A DNA stretch of 64,000 bases from Levilactobacillus yonginensis (GCF_964065165.1 NZ_OZ061549.1:372001-436000); one strand, 5' to 3'; counted from the stretch's first letter, positions 54,662 to 64,000 are shown. The notes: a model not told the origin generated them from the letters alone. Numbers and translations are program-made.

Positions 54662-56503
54662 TTGGCGAAAATACCCGAGGACGTGATTGAGACTGTCCGT
54701 TCGGCCACCAACATCGCGGATGTGGTTGGCCAGTACGTTCAGCTCAAAAAGTCTGGTAAGAACCTGTTTGGTCTCTGTCCGTTCCATGAAGAACGGACGC
54801 CCTCGTTTTCCGTGACCGAGGATAAACAAATTTTCCACTGCTTTAGTTGTGGTCGCGGGGGGAACGTCTTCAAGTTCCTGATGGAATTGGAACACGTGAC
54901 TTTCCCTGAGGCCGTGGTTAAGGTTGCTGATTTTAGTCACGTTGATCTAGCCAGTGAATACCGGCAGGATGCGGCGGGACCAGCAGTTGATTCTAAAACG
55001 AGTCAACTGATCGACCTCCAAGAACAAGCAGCCAAGTTGTATCACCATATCTTGGTGAATACCGAGGGTGGGCAACCGGCCTTGGATTACCTGCACGACC
55101 GGGGCTTGACTGACGATACGATTGAGGCTTATCAGTTGGGGTTTGCTCCCAGTCAGCGGCTCCTCAAGCCATTTTTTGACCAACACCAAAGTGATTACCA
55201 GTTATTGCGGCAATCTGGTCTGTTTATCGAAAACGCTGAGGGTGAACTGCGCGACCGTTTTTCGGAACGGGTGATGTTCCCACTGCGGAATGCTAGTGGT
55301 CACGTAGCGGCCTTTTCCGGGCGACTCCTAAAAAAGGCGGATGATCAGCCTAAATATTTAAACAGTCCAGAAACACAACTGTTTAATAAAAGTCGGTTGT
55401 TATTCAACTTTGACCAAGCCCGGTCCGCTATTCGGGCGGCTGGGGAGGTCACCCTATTTGAAGGGTACATGGACGTTATCTCGGCTGCCCAATCGGGGGT
55501 GGAAAATGGGATTGCCTCCATGGGGACCAGCTTAACGACCGAGCAAATCTACGCCATCGAACGGACGACGGATAAGTTGAACGTTTGTTATGACGGGGAT
55601 GAGCCTGGTCAGCGAGCAATTGCGCGAGCACTGGACCTACTCAATCAGCACAGTCATCTGCAACTGAGTGTGATTCAGTTGCCAGAGGGGCAAGATCCTG
55701 ATGAGTACCGGCAGGCGCACGGTGAGCCAGCGTTGAAACAAATGTTGACCACTGCTCGCGAAACGCCCATTCAGTTTCACCTGCGGTACCTGCGACGTAA
55801 CCGATCTTTGGACACTGACAGCGAACGGCTAGACTACTTAAACCAGATTATGCCGATGCTTGCTCAGGTTCAGGAACCCGTCGAGTTAGATTTATACCTC
55901 AACCAGTTAGCGACGGAATTTAAAATCGATAAATCCGCACTAACGGCTCAGTTGAAACAGGTCCAACGCGACACGGCCGCTAAACAGGAACGGTCACGTC
56001 CAGCGACCAACGCGGCTCCCGCACCAGCTGAACCGCCGGTGACGGTGTATCAGCAACAACGACCGCTTACCCGGTTGGAACGCGCTGAGCGAGGATTGCT
56101 GTACCGGTTGCTGCACGACCGGAATGTCTGGGCGAAGATCAGCAGTATTGCTGACTTTAGCTTCGTTCACGACGATTATCAAATGATCTACACCTTGGCC
56201 CAAGGTTATTTTCAAACACATCAGACTTATCAGACCGCGCAGTTTACGGACTTCATTCAAGAAGACCGGCTGCAGCAATTGGTCATCGACTTGGAAACGG
56301 CAACTTACGCGGCGGTCACCCCACGTGAGATCGATGATTATTTAGCGGTCATTATGGATGAGGCTCCGGTCGATGAGCAACTCCGGTTGAAAAAGAATCA
56401 ACTGGCAGAGGCTTCACGACTCGGAGATGCCGCTCAACAACGACAATTAGTCATTGAAATTGTTCAACTGGAGCAACGACGCCAGGCGAACAAGCAACTT
56501 TAG
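54662..56503 (+). CDS. dnaG: DNA primase
   Basis: DnaG makes RNA primers at the replication fork. The 613-residue protein has the CHC2 zinc domain ([11 protein letters not shown] about 40-50, HCFSCGRGG about 61-69). The catalytic core includes FSGRLLKK and the TOPRIM motifs [11 protein letters not shown] and [13 protein letters not shown], and a C-terminal helicase-binding domain completes it. Start TTG 54662 after AAGGGAG. rpoD follows 16 bases on, the classic macromolecular synthesis operon. Confidence 0.97.
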   Translation: MAKIPEDVIETVRSATNIADVVGQYVQLKKSGKNLFGLCPFHEERTPSFSVTEDKQIFHCFSCGRGGNVFKFLMELEHVTFPEAVVKVADFSHVDLASEYRQDAAGPAVDSKTSQLIDLQEQAAKLYHHILVNTEGGQPALDYLHDRGLTDDTIEAYQLGFAPSQRLLKPFFDQHQSDYQLLRQSGLFIENAEGELRDRFSERVMFPLRNASGHVAAFSGRLLKKADDQPKYLNSPETQLFNKSRLLFNFDQARSAIRAAGEVTLFEGYMDVISAAQSGVENGIASMGTSLTTEQIYAIERTTDKLNVCYDGDEPGQRAIARALDLLNQHSHLQLSVIQLPEGQDPDEYRQAHGEPALKQMLTTARETPIQFHLRYLRRNRSLDTDSERLDYLNQIMPMLAQVQEPVELDLYLNQLATEFKIDKSALTAQLKQVQRDTAAKQERSRPATNAAPAPAEPPVTVYQQQRPLTRLERAERGLLYRLLHDRNVWAKISSIADFSFVHDDYQMIYTLAQGYFQTHQTYQTAQFTDFIQEDRLQQLVIDLETATYAAVTPREIDDYLAVIMDEAPVDEQLRLKKNQLAEASRLGDAAQQRQLVIEIVQLEQRRQANKQL

Positions 56504-56519
56504 TCTAGGGGGTATTTTA

Positions 56520-57644
56520 ATGGCAAAAAAAACCACGGATCAACCAATGTTTGACCAGAAAGCATACAACAAAACGGTGCGCGCTTTGATCAAAGACAAC
56601 AAGAAGGCCGGTCACATCTCGTATGATGACCTGTCTGACAAGGTTGCAACGCCTTACACGCTGGATGCTAAGCAGATGGATAAGTTACTCGAAACGATTT
56701 CCGATGCTGGGATCAGCGTGGTTGATGCTAAGGGTGAGCCAGACCCACGGGCCGTCAAAGCCCAAAAGGCCGTTTCAAAGAAGGAATTAAAAGACGCCTC
56801 TACCACCACTGGGGTCAAGATCAACGATCCCGTTCGGATGTACCTGAAGGAAATTGGTCGGGTCAACCTGTTAACGGCGGACGAAGAAGTCGCCTTAGCT
56901 TTACGAATCGAAAATGGTGAGGAAGAAGCCAAGCAAGAGTTAGCTGAAGCTAACTTGCGGCTGGTTGTTTCCATTGCTAAGCGGTACGTGGGTCGGGGAA
57001 TGCAATTCCTGGACTTGATTCAAGAAGGGAACATGGGTCTGATGAAGGCCGTCGAAAAATTCGACTACCGGAAAGGGTTCAAGTTCTCAACGTACGCTAC
57101 TTGGTGGATTCGTCAGGCGATTACACGGGCGATTGCTGACCAAGCACGGACGATTCGGATTCCGGTGCATATGGTTGAAACCATTAACAAATTGATTCGG
57201 ATTCAACGTCAACTTCTCCAAGATTTAGGGCGGGAACCAACGCCTGAAGAAATTGGGGCCGAAATGGATATGCCAACGGAAAAGGTTCGTGAAATCTTGA
57301 AGATTGCACAAGAACCAGTTTCTTTGGAAACACCAATCGGTGAAGAGGACGACTCTCACTTGGGTGACTTCATTGAAGACCAAGATGCGACGAGTCCTGC
57401 TGATCACGCTGCTTATGAATTACTGAAGGAACAGTTGGAAAGTGTCTTGGACACGCTGACTGATCGTGAAGAAAATGTCCTGCGGTTGCGGTTTGGTTTA
57501 GACGATGGTCGGACCCGGACTTTGGAAGAAGTTGGGAAAGTCTTCGGGGTTACGCGTGAACGGATTCGTCAAATCGAAGCCAAGGCGTTACGTAAGTTAC
57601 GTCATCCATCACGTAGTAAGCAACTCAAAGATTTCCTGGAATAA
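56520..57644 (+). CDS. rpoD: RNA polymerase primary sigma factor
   Basis: The vegetative sigma-70-type factor (SigA). The 374-residue protein has a short region 1.1 and region 1.2 ([17 protein letters not shown]). Region 2 includes [16 protein letters not shown] and [19 protein letters not shown], region 3 follows, and region 4 has the helix-turn-helix [23 protein letters not shown] 56520 after GGGGG; the in-frame extension lies inside dnaG. Terminator at 57659. Confidence 0.98.
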   Translation: MAKKTTDQPMFDQKAYNKTVRALIKDNKKAGHISYDDLSDKVATPYTLDAKQMDKLLETISDAGISVVDAKGEPDPRAVKAQKAVSKKELKDASTTTGVKINDPVRMYLKEIGRVNLLTADEEVALALRIENGEEEAKQELAEANLRLVVSIAKRYVGRGMQFLDLIQEGNMGLMKAVEKFDYRKGFKFSTYATWWIRQAITRAIADQARTIRIPVHMVETINKLIRIQRQLLQDLGREPTPEEIGAEMDMPTEKVREILKIAQEPVSLETPIGEEDDSHLGDFIEDQDATSPADHAAYELLKEQLESVLDTLTDREENVLRLRFGLDDGRTRTLEEVGKVFGVTRERIRQIEAKALRKLRHPSRSKQLKDFLE

Positions 57645-57658
57645 ACTTAGATATTGGG

Positions 57659-57690
57659 GACCAAATCTTAATGGATTTGGTCTTTTTTTT
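57659..57690 (+). terminator. Terminator after rpoD
   Basis: GACCAAATC/GATTTGGTC stem around TTAATG, then T9. Confidence 0.92.
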
Positions 57691-57711
57691 TGCTTATCTG
57701 GTGATGGCGCT

Positions 57712-57748
57712 CCGGCGACCGGGCAAGGAACCAGCCGTGAGGATGCTT
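57712..57748 (+). repeat. Partial relative of the intergenic RNA element (copy C)
   Basis: The 16 bases 57727-57742 match 62343-62358 at 14 positions (shared CCAGCCGTGA). Both are preceded by CCGG and followed by TGCTT, with small gaps. The 3' half of the element is not clearly present. Confidence 0.35.
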
Positions 57749-57964
57749 CAGCCACAGAATGGGGTTTCTGCTTGTTTTGGTGGTTTAGCAGACAATGTGG
57801 ATTGAGACTATGTTGGTTGTCCTGAAATTATGGCCGTTTAGCCGGCAATTGACAGCCGTGACGGGATTATTACTGCGGCTAATAATCATTAACCCCATTA
57901 CTAGTCTGAAATCGTTTACATAAAGGACTAATCAACGTTGAGGTAATTTATTGAGTCAAAAGTC

Positions 57965-58000
57965 TTGAAAAATCGAGATAAGGGGATATAATGTATCTCG
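57965..58000 (+). promoter_or_regulatory. Promoter with overlapping operator, Rrf2-type gene
   Basis: TTGAAA (57965-57970), 16-base spacer, TATAAT (57987-57992). Inverted arms CGAGATA (57974-57980) and TATCTCG (57994-58000) flank the -10, so a dimeric repressor would cover it. Confidence 0.7.
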
Positions 58001-58051
58001 TTTAGAAAAGCCCATCACTTGTTTAGTGGCTTAGGTGAAAGGAGGTGCACT

Positions 58052-58570
58052 GTGAAAGCCAAGCCAAGTTTGGAGCAGGCGCTCTGTATCGTTGCGTTAC
58101 TTGGGATTCAGGATCGCCAAATTCCCTTACATAGCCGTTTAGTTGCGGAGCGTCTGGGAATCTCCACTAGTTATTTGAAAAAAATCGTCCAGAAATTGGC
58201 CGGTGCCGACATCGTTAAAACGGTCTCCGGCCGGGACGGTGGAATTGTGTTAACTCGCGACCCCCACAAGATTACCTTACTAGACGTCTTTGACGCCATC
58301 GAAGGGGCCAACCCGTTCATTAGGAACACAGGATTAGTCAAACGTGTTTTTGGATTCGATCAAAAAGAAGCCTTTATGAAGACTTACGCGTTAAAAGACT
58401 TAAAGGATCAGCAACCGGTCGCCAACGTTCTTGCCGTGTTCGGTGAGGCTGAACAGCGCTACCGCGAGCAGTTAGCCACACTGACCATCGGCGAGATCTT
58501 GCCGATCACAGAGAACCAACCTCTGCAGCTCGATTGGACTAAGTGGCTCCTGCACCAATCAACAGAATAG
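58052..58570 (+). CDS. Rrf2-family transcriptional regulator
   Basis: The 172-residue protein has the Rrf2 winged helix at its N-terminus (LVAERLGISTSYLKKIVQKL about 27-46, and the wing SGRDGGIVLTRDPHKITLLDVFDAIEG). The usual C-terminal iron-sulfur cysteines are missing; the only Cys (CIVALL) is near the N-terminus. It is therefore probably not an Fe-S or cysteine-metabolism sensor of the IscR/CymR kind. GTG 58052 follows AGGAGG. It precedes an MmpL-type exporter gene by 119 bases and likely controls it. Confidence 0.88.
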   Translation: MKAKPSLEQALCIVALLGIQDRQIPLHSRLVAERLGISTSYLKKIVQKLAGADIVKTVSGRDGGIVLTRDPHKITLLDVFDAIEGANPFIRNTGLVKRVFGFDQKEAFMKTYALKDLKDQQPVANVLAVFGEAEQRYREQLATLTIGEILPITENQPLQLDWTKWLLHQSTE

Positions 58571-58689
58571 AAGTAAGTTTAATTAACGAAGGATTGAAAT
58601 AGGCAAGCTCCCTTCACATCAGCAATCAGCAAGGCCCGTTTCAATCAGTCGTTCATAAAATTAAGAGAATTGTTTTAGGAGGTTTTCCC

Positions 58690-61600
58690 TTGCGCTGGAT
58701 GAATAAGCACTACATCTGGAACGTTATCGGCTGGCTGGTCATTGTCCTCTTGGCCGTCGTGACGATTCCCAACATGAGCAAATTGGTGGCTGATAAGGGA
58801 CAGATTACGGTTCCCAGCAGCTATCAAAGTACGCGTGCAACCAATATGCAAAAGCAGTGGGGTCGTTCCCAACGCGGTACCACTGCCGTCGTGGTCGTTT
58901 TTAGCAATGGTGATTCTGCGTTAACCAATGCGCAGAACACCCAGATTGAGAACACGATTCAACGAATCAAGAACCACGAAGATCAGTATGAAATTCGGTC
59001 AGTGACCGCTGCGAGTGATAGTTCCACCGCTGCGTCACAACTGATTTCAAAGGATAAGAGTACCCAACTACTCCAACTGAACGTGCATAAATCGTCCAGC
59101 CATTCAATTACGAAGGTGCGCTCAGAAATTACTAACTTGGCCCAGACCAGTGGCGTAAAAACCTACGTCACCGGGGCTGACGTCTTGAACCAAGACTTCT
59201 CCGACGCCACGCAGGCCGGAGTCCAAAAGACCGAAATCATTGCTGCTATCTTCATTTTTCTAGTGTTGTGGTTGGTCTTCCGTTCGCCAGTTACCCCGTT
59301 ATTCTCATTGTTGACCGTCGGGGTCTCCGTAATCACGTCAATTTCTGTGGTGGCTAACCTGGTTGACCGGTTCAACTTTCCGTTCTCCAACTTCACGGAA
59401 GTCTTCATCGTCATTGTGCTGTTTGGGATTGGGACCGACTACAATATCCTGCTTTATAATGAGTTCCGCGAGCGCTTAGCCAAAGGAAAAGATCGGTATA
59501 CGGCCACGAAAGAAGCCATTAAAATTGGTGGTCGGACCGTTCTGTATTCCGGTCTATCCGTCTTAATCGGGATGAGTGTGCTGGGTTTTGCCAATTTTTC
59601 ACTTTACAAGTCAGCGGTGGGTATTGCCGTTGGGGTCGTGGTGCTATTGGCCGTACTCCTGACGCTGAACCCATTCTTCATGGTTATCTGTGGTCGCAAG
59701 ATGTTCTGGCCAATCAAGAAGTTCTCCGGTGAGGGTGACAGTCGTCTGTGGCACGGCATGGCCAAACACGCTATGATCCGGCCCATTATCACGTTGATTG
59801 TCACCGGCATCGTGTTTATTCCGTTAGCCCTGTCGTCTCACGGGACGTTGGACTTTGACAACTTGGTGGAAATTGGGGACAATGTTCCCGCCAAGCAAGG
59901 GTTTAAGGTGGTGCAACAGCATTTCTCCAAGGGAACTGCTGAACCAACCACCATTTATATTCAGAGTGATCATAAATTAGACAACGAAAAGTCCCTGCTC
60001 CTGATCGATCGGTTAACGAAGCAACTACAGGCTTCCGACGGAGTCAAGACGGTAGCTTCGGTGACGCAACCTGGTGGGAAGGTCATCAAAGAACTGTACG
60101 TCAGGAATCAAATGAGTTCAGTTACGAGTGGTTTAGTCAAAGCCCAAAAGGGTGTCGACCAGGTCAACAAGGGACTGAAGTCTGCTGATAACCAATTGAG
60201 CAAGCAAAATGTTTCGGGGACAGTTCAGGACGCTAATAAGTTGGCCAGTGGGGCTAAACAGGTCAGCACCGGAACGAACCAGTTACAGTCTGCTATCTCC
60301 CAAGTTTCAACTGGGGTCAATTCCTTGAACAGCCAAGTGTCTTCGGCGTCTGGTGGCAAACAGGCGGCCCAACTTGCTCAGCTGGAAGCGGCTTTGCCAC
60401 AGCTGAACAACGCCATTCAACAATTAAACCAGCAAGTCTCAGGTAATTCGGCCAGCACCAGTGGGGTTACGAGTTCGCTGACGACTATCAAGACCAGCAC
60501 TCAAGACATTGGCAAGCAACTGGCAACTCTGCAGAGTGCGACGGCTAATTTGCCAACCATGAGCACGAGTACGGTGGCCAGTGCCTTCAGTTCTAACGGG
60601 GTGCCACTGTCTGCAGAACAGAAGAAAGTATTAGCTGGGTTGCTGCAGCAGCAATCGACGGCGCAAAGTGCTTTGAAGTCAGCGTTGAGCACGGCTTTGC
60701 CAAAGATCAAGTCGGACGCCACGTCCATTGGCGCTGCGGATCAGAGTGTTGCTAGTCAGCTGACCAACCTGCAAAGTTCAACCAATCAACTACAGACCGC
60801 GGTGGCCACATTGGCGCAAAAATCGAACGTGGTCTTACCAGGGGCGCAAACAGCTTTACAAGCAGCTGGTTCACAGAGTAGTCAGCTAGCGAGTGCAACG
60901 AGTCAGTTGTCCAGTGCCATGTTTACCATCAACGGGAAGATGCCTTCGCTGGTTTCCGGGGCCAATCAAGTGGCCAGTGGGAACCAAACGATGGCGGAGA
61001 AGTTAGCTGCGATGAGTAAGCAATTGACGGCACTGCGCAAGGGCTTAGGTTCAGCAACGACTGGTTTGACGCAAGTCTCCGGTGGGGTCGGTACTGCTAA
61101 CACCTACCTGAAAGGGTTGCAAAAGTCCGCTGCTACCAAGACGTTCTACATGCCAACGAAGCAGTTACATGGGAGTTCGTTTAAACCAGCACTAACGACT
61201 TATATGTCGCCTAACAGGAAGCTCACCAAGCTGACGGTGGTCCTAAATGATGATCCAAGTTCCGCTGCTGCGATGGCGCGGTTGCCGAAATTGGAAAAGG
61301 TCGTTAACGGGTCACTGGCCGGTACGAGTTTGAGTGGTGCCAAGATTGCCTTTGGGGGGAATACCTCACAGACCAACGACATCAACGACATGGCTTCCAG
61401 CGACTTTACGCGGACGGTTATTATCATGTTAGCCGGAATCTTTATCGCATTGATGGTGGTTACGCGCTCACTGGTTCAGCCAATTGTGATCGAAGGAATT
61501 CTGTTAGTCGCATACTCCGGGGCTTTGACCATTGTTCATTGGTTGGTCAAACCAGTTCTGGGCGCCGACATGTTGACGTGGAATACACCATTCTTCACGT

Positions 61601-61971
61601 TCGTCATGTTGATCTCACTGGGGGTTGATTACTCGATCTTCCTGATGCGAAAGTATCGTGAGTTCCTACATGAGCCGGGCGCAACCAGTGATAAGATGTT
61701 GCGGGCGGCCACGGTGATTGGGACGGTTGTCATTTCTGCAGGGATTATCCTGAGTGGGACGTTTGCTGCTCTGATTCCGTCTGGGGTCATGACGCTGATT
61801 CAGATTGCGTTAGCTGTCATCATTGGGATCATCTTGCTGGTCATCCTGTTACCAATCGTGATGCCAGCTGTCATGAAGATCACGTACCCGTATCCTTATT
61901 CCAATATGCGAGATGCGCCGGTCAATGACACTGATTCTGGACAAGAAACACCCTCACGACGGCGGAAGTGA
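58690..61971 (+). CDS. MmpL/RND-family transporter
   Basis: The 1093-residue protein has one N-terminal helix, an extracytoplasmic domain and a five-helix bundle (about 185-345, with FGIGTDYNILLYNEFRER, the proton-relay Asp-Tyr motif). A long Ser/Gln/Ala-rich extracytoplasmic coiled-coil-like segment (about 480-820) follows, then a second bundle (about 905-1070, with SLGVDYSIFLMRKYRE). Both DY motifs are intact, so proton-driven export of a lipid or amphiphile is likely. Start TTG 58690, seven bases after AGGAGG. Under probable control of the adjacent Rrf2-type regulator. Confidence 0.92.
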   Translation: MRWMNKHYIWNVIGWLVIVLLAVVTIPNMSKLVADKGQITVPSSYQSTRATNMQKQWGRSQRGTTAVVVVFSNGDSALTNAQNTQIENTIQRIKNHEDQYEIRSVTAASDSSTAASQLISKDKSTQLLQLNVHKSSSHSITKVRSEITNLAQTSGVKTYVTGADVLNQDFSDATQAGVQKTEIIAAIFIFLVLWLVFRSPVTPLFSLLTVGVSVITSISVVANLVDRFNFPFSNFTEVFIVIVLFGIGTDYNILLYNEFRERLAKGKDRYTATKEAIKIGGRTVLYSGLSVLIGMSVLGFANFSLYKSAVGIAVGVVVLLAVLLTLNPFFMVICGRKMFWPIKKFSGEGDSRLWHGMAKHAMIRPIITLIVTGIVFIPLALSSHGTLDFDNLVEIGDNVPAKQGFKVVQQHFSKGTAEPTTIYIQSDHKLDNEKSLLLIDRLTKQLQASDGVKTVASVTQPGGKVIKELYVRNQMSSVTSGLVKAQKGVDQVNKGLKSADNQLSKQNVSGTVQDANKLASGAKQVSTGTNQLQSAISQVSTGVNSLNSQVSSASGGKQAAQLAQLEAALPQLNNAIQQLNQQVSGNSASTSGVTSSLTTIKTSTQDIGKQLATLQSATANLPTMSTSTVASAFSSNGVPLSAEQKKVLAGLLQQQSTAQSALKSALSTALPKIKSDATSIGAADQSVASQLTNLQSSTNQLQTAVATLAQKSNVVLPGAQTALQAAGSQSSQLASATSQLSSAMFTINGKMPSLVSGANQVASGNQTMAEKLAAMSKQLTALRKGLGSATTGLTQVSGGVGTANTYLKGLQKSAATKTFYMPTKQLHGSSFKPALTTYMSPNRKLTKLTVVLNDDPSSAAAMARLPKLEKVVNGSLAGTSLSGAKIAFGGNTSQTNDINDMASSDFTRTVIIMLAGIFIALMVVTRSLVQPIVIEGILLVAYSGALTIVHWLVKPVLGADMLTWNTPFFTFVMLISLGVDYSIFLMRKYREFLHEPGATSDKMLRAATVIGTVVISAGIILSGTFAALIPSGVMTLIQIALAVIIGIILLVILLPIVMPAVMKITYPYPYSNMRDAPVNDTDSGQETPSRRRK

Positions 61972-62131
61972 AGTTTTAGTCACTCGGTAGTTCCGAGCCA
62001 CGAACACTTTCGCTGCTGACGGCTTTCCAGCAACCTTCGGCTATGATGGATTTATGTGGTCCATGCCGGTGTATTATTAGGCAGTGGGTACAACGTCACT
62101 AGTTTTCAGTTTAGTAAATGCGTACTAACTT

Positions 62132-62182
62132 AAGATACCAGCGTATTCCATGCACAAATGTGGGTACGCTGGTATCTTTTTT
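62132..62182 (+). terminator. Intrinsic terminator
   Basis: AAGATACCAGCGTA pairs with TACGCTGGTATCTT across a 19-base loop; six T follow. It lies 160 bases after the transporter gene, so it may end that transcript or an unseen short RNA. Confidence 0.85.
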
Positions 62183-62319
62183 CGTAATGATATAAGCCAC
62201 TTAATGCCACAACCTGAATTTAGTCGTTTTAGATCGGAAGAGTGAGAAGTTTAAAAGGCTAGCTACAAAATCTTTTACCAGATTGGCTCGCAAAGGCAGA
62301 GATCATGATAGACCACAAT

Positions 62320-62515
62320 CAGAGCCGGAGGCGGTCAGGGATGGAGCCAGCCGTGAAGGTGGTGCTTGCTGGTGAATTTCCAGCTTACAGCACGGACGAC
62401 TTTGGAGACATGGGATTTTCGTGGCTTCAAAGCGAGCGATAAGACTGGTGTTCTTCCAGTCTGAAGCGTCCCCACAGAGGCTCAATCCTTGGCCACCGGA
62501 ACGCAATCGATTCAG
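62320..62515 (+). ncRNA. Repeated structured intergenic element, copy B (most complete)
   Basis: The core 62388-62443 is 44/56 identical to copy A. Predicted stems are GCTGG/CCAGC (62368-62372, 62380-62384), then GCTTC/GAAGC (62424-62428, 62463-62467) enclosing AGACTGG/CCAGTCT (62442-62448, 62456-62462). The inner helix differs in sequence from copy A (AGCCC/GGGCT) yet pairs in both, which is compensatory change. The 5' part resembles copies C and D. It lies 140 bases before trmK, same strand. Confidence 0.6.
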
Positions 62516-62656
62516 TATGGTGATCACCCATGTAGCACACTGCCAGAATTTCCCGCTATTCAATTGTTGCTGAGTGCCTTATACTTGAGAGATGAGACGT
62601 GTGTTGGCGGGTAGCATTGCCAGTCAGCACCAACAGTAGAAAGGAAGAGTCATTCT

Positions 62657-63364
62657 ATGGACGCAGATCATCTTTCGGTCCGGTTAGCTACCGTGGCCAA
62701 ATACGTATTACCGGGGAGCCGCATCGCTGATATCGGCACGGATCACGCCTATTTACCCGTTAATTTAGCTAAGCGCGGCGTCATCGCCGGCGGGGTCGCT
62801 GGCGAGGTTGTACCCGGTCCCTTTAAGAATGCCCAACACGAAATTGAACAGACTCAGCTGACCGACAAGATTACCGCCCGGCTGGCAAACGGGTTAAAAG
62901 CCATGGAGCCCGGTGATAACATCGACACAGTCGTTATTGCGGGGATGGGTGGTGCGTTGATCACTCAAATTTTGACACAGGACTTCGACCGCTTGGCCGG
63001 GGTTAACCGGTTGATTTTACAACCTAACGTAGGGGAAATGACGCTCCGCACGTTCCTGATGACCCACGGTTTTCAGCTTCAAACAGAAGAAATCGTGAGT
63101 GAAGACGGTCACGATTATGAAATCCTGGTGGCTGACCGCGCCGACCATCTTGAGCAATATACTGAGGAACAACTGCGGTTCGGGCCGTACTTGTTGGCAG
63201 CCCACAATGCAACCTTCATTGCCAAATGGCAACGGGAGCTGAGTCGTACCAAAGAAGTGCTGCAACAGGTTCAATCGGCGAAGGCGGTTCCTGCAGCGAA
63301 GGTCGCAGAATTACACACGAAAATCAGTGAAATCGAGGAGGTCTTGCAACGTGTTGGTGCGTGA
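62657..63364 (+). CDS. trmK: tRNA (adenine(22)-N(1))-methyltransferase
   Basis: TrmK makes m1A22 in bacterial tRNA. The 235-residue protein has a Rossmann SAM site ADIGTDHAYLPVNLA (about 25-39), the motif VVIAGMGGALI (about 94-104), LQPNV, and a C-terminal coiled coil. ATG 62657 follows AAAGGAAG. It overlaps the next gene by 14 bases; the pair trmK-Nif3-like usually sits downstream of rpoD in Firmicutes, as here. Confidence 0.95.
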   Translation: MDADHLSVRLATVAKYVLPGSRIADIGTDHAYLPVNLAKRGVIAGGVAGEVVPGPFKNAQHEIEQTQLTDKITARLANGLKAMEPGDNIDTVVIAGMGGALITQILTQDFDRLAGVNRLILQPNVGEMTLRTFLMTHGFQLQTEEIVSEDGHDYEILVADRADHLEQYTEEQLRFGPYLLAAHNATFIAKWQRELSRTKEVLQQVQSAKAVPAAKVAELHTKISEIEEVLQRVGA

Positions 63365-64000
63365 GTTAGTTGATCGGTTTGAAAAGTTTGCTCCGAAGAC
63401 GTGGGCGGAACCCGGTGATCCCGTTGGCCTGCAACTCGGTAGTCTTGACGCTGAAGTTCACAAGGTACTGGTCACCCTGGACGTCCGGCCTGAGGTGGTT
63501 GAAGAGGCGATTCAGGTGGGAGCGGACTTTATCTTTGCTCACCATCCCATGGTCTTCCATCCGGCAAAGAATTTGGACCTGGCTGTACCGCAGAATCAGA
63601 TGTACGCGACGCTATTAAAACACGACATCACGGTCTACGGCGCGCATACCAACTTAGATAGTGCTCCAGGTGGCATGAACGATTGGCTGGCTGCAGCGCT
63701 TGACCTGCAAAATGTTAGTGGGTTGGTGCCCAGTGGCGGTAGCACCGCCACGCCGGCCATTACCATGGGTCGCGTGGGTGACCTTGCGGAACCGACAACG
63801 GTCATGGCGTTTGCTGAACACTGCAAGGCGGTTTTCAACGTCCCCGGATTGCGGCTGATCAGTCACACGCCCAACGCCGAGGTGAAGCGCGTTGCCGTCC
63901 TTGGTGGCAGTGGTGGCCCGTTCTATCAGGCAGCCATCGACCACGGAGCCGATGTTTACGTGACCGGGGATATCTCGTATCATCCTGGCCACGACATGAT
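63351..64000 (+). CDS. Nif3-like dinuclear metal centre hexameric protein, N-terminal part
   Basis: The gene runs off the window; 216 residues are visible of about 370 expected. It starts GTG 63351 with GAGGAGG nine bases upstream, overlapping trmK in another frame. Family motifs are FAHHPMVFHPAK (metal-binding His pair, about 63-74), YGAHTNLDSAPGGMN (about 97-111) and GDISYHPGHD near the edge. Nif3/YqfO proteins bind two metals; proposed as GTP cyclohydrolase I-type, but role is unsettled. Confidence 0.93.
   Translation, partial: MLVRELVDRFEKFAPKTWAEPGDPVGLQLGSLDAEVHKVLVTLDVRPEVVEEAIQVGADFIFAHHPMVFHPAKNLDLAVPQNQMYATLLKHDITVYGAHTNLDSAPGGMNDWLAAALDLQNVSGLVPSGGSTATPAITMGRVGDLAEPTTVMAFAEHCKAVFNVPGLRLISHTPNAEVKRVAVLGGSGGPFYQAAIDHGADVYVTGDISYHPGHDM

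Larger units (their letters stand above)
57645..58051. other. Gap between rpoD and the Rrf2-type gene
   Basis: Contains the rpoD terminator, copy C of the intergenic element near 57712-57748 and the Rrf2 promoter/operator. No convincing gene. Confidence 0.6.
61972..62656. other. 685-base gene-free region before trmK
   Basis: It holds small hairpins (CTCGG/CCGAG near 61983), an intrinsic terminator at 62132 and the structured element copy B at 62320-62515. Frames in the region lack ribosome sites and are not conserved in copy A. Confidence 0.7.

Noticed and set aside
57505..57825. 106-residue frame overlapping the end of rpoD
   Set aside because: It reads through rpoD in another frame and across the rpoD terminator; no start signal.
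62303..62563. 86-residue minus-strand frame over copy B of the element
   Set aside because: It is not conserved in copy A, has no ribosome site, and the region varies as structured RNA does, not as codons do.
1..64000. CRISPR array, tRNA or rRNA genes, prophage genes
   Set aside because: No regularly spaced repeats, no cloverleaf or rRNA-like stretches, and no phage structural or integrase genes were seen on reading both strands.

Overview
The window is a low-to-mid GC Firmicute chromosome segment from the family Lactobacillaceae. The evidence is the gene order and content: dnaK-dnaJ-dltXABCD-lepA, relA-dtd, hisS-aspS behind a T-box, rpsU near yqeY-phoH-ybeY-dgkA-era-recO-glyQS-dnaG-rpoD, and an LPQTxE-type sorting signal. 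Arginine codon CGG is frequent, as in Levilactobacillus/Lactiplantibacillus-type lactobacilli. I cannot fix the species. No tRNA, rRNA or CRISPR array was seen.

Layout. 1-1.6 kb: end of dnaK and dnaJ. 1.7-6.4 kb: the dlt operon (D-alanylation of teichoic acids) behind a structured leader with two hairpin loops that can kiss. 6.4-7.9 kb: an IS3/IS150-type element inserted exactly into the loop of the dlt terminator. 8-10 kb: a small membrane protein and a TnpB-only IS200/IS605-type element. 10.3-12.1 kb: lepA. 12.4-17.7 kb: an accessory stretch of small, mostly secreted or membrane proteins, including a DNA/RNA non-specific nuclease gene split by an IS30-family element. 18-25 kb: mscL, prmA-rsmE, relA-dtd and a HAD hydrolase. 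25-31 kb: fructosamine kinase-like gene, SH3-amidase, T-box-hisS-aspS, msrA. 31-37.5 kb: YitT-type membrane protein, a TagB/TagG/TagF-like teichoic acid cluster, nfo, a methyltransferase. 37.6-45 kb: ppsR, rpsU, a quinone oxidoreductase-like gene, yqeY, phoH-ybeY-dgkA-era, recO. 45.4-48.3 kb: a large LPQTxE-anchored surface protein with BspA-like leucine-rich repeats. 48.5-54.4 kb: a MarR/MFS pair with a palindromic operator, T-box-glyQS, an SdpI-family protein. 54.7-57.6 kb: dnaG-rpoD. 58-62 kb: an Rrf2-type regulator and an MmpL-type exporter. 62.7-64 kb: trmK and the start of a Nif3-like gene, which runs off the end.

How it fits together. Most genes are housekeeping (translation, chaperones, replication, stringent response). 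A strong cell-envelope theme runs through dlt, tagB/G/F, dgkA, amidase, the surface protein, mscL and MmpL. Accessory content and both intact insertion sequences lie in the first 18 kb.

The best candidate for an undescribed system is a structured non-coding element present in two clear copies (about 32.3 kb and 62.4 kb, 44 of 56 bases identical in an ungapped core, with a compensatory-changed hairpin). Two shorter relatives of its 5' part lie near 25.05 kb and 57.7 kb. The dlt leader with kissing loops is second. The hisS-aspS T-box, whose specifier GACAC overlaps an Asp and a His codon, is third.
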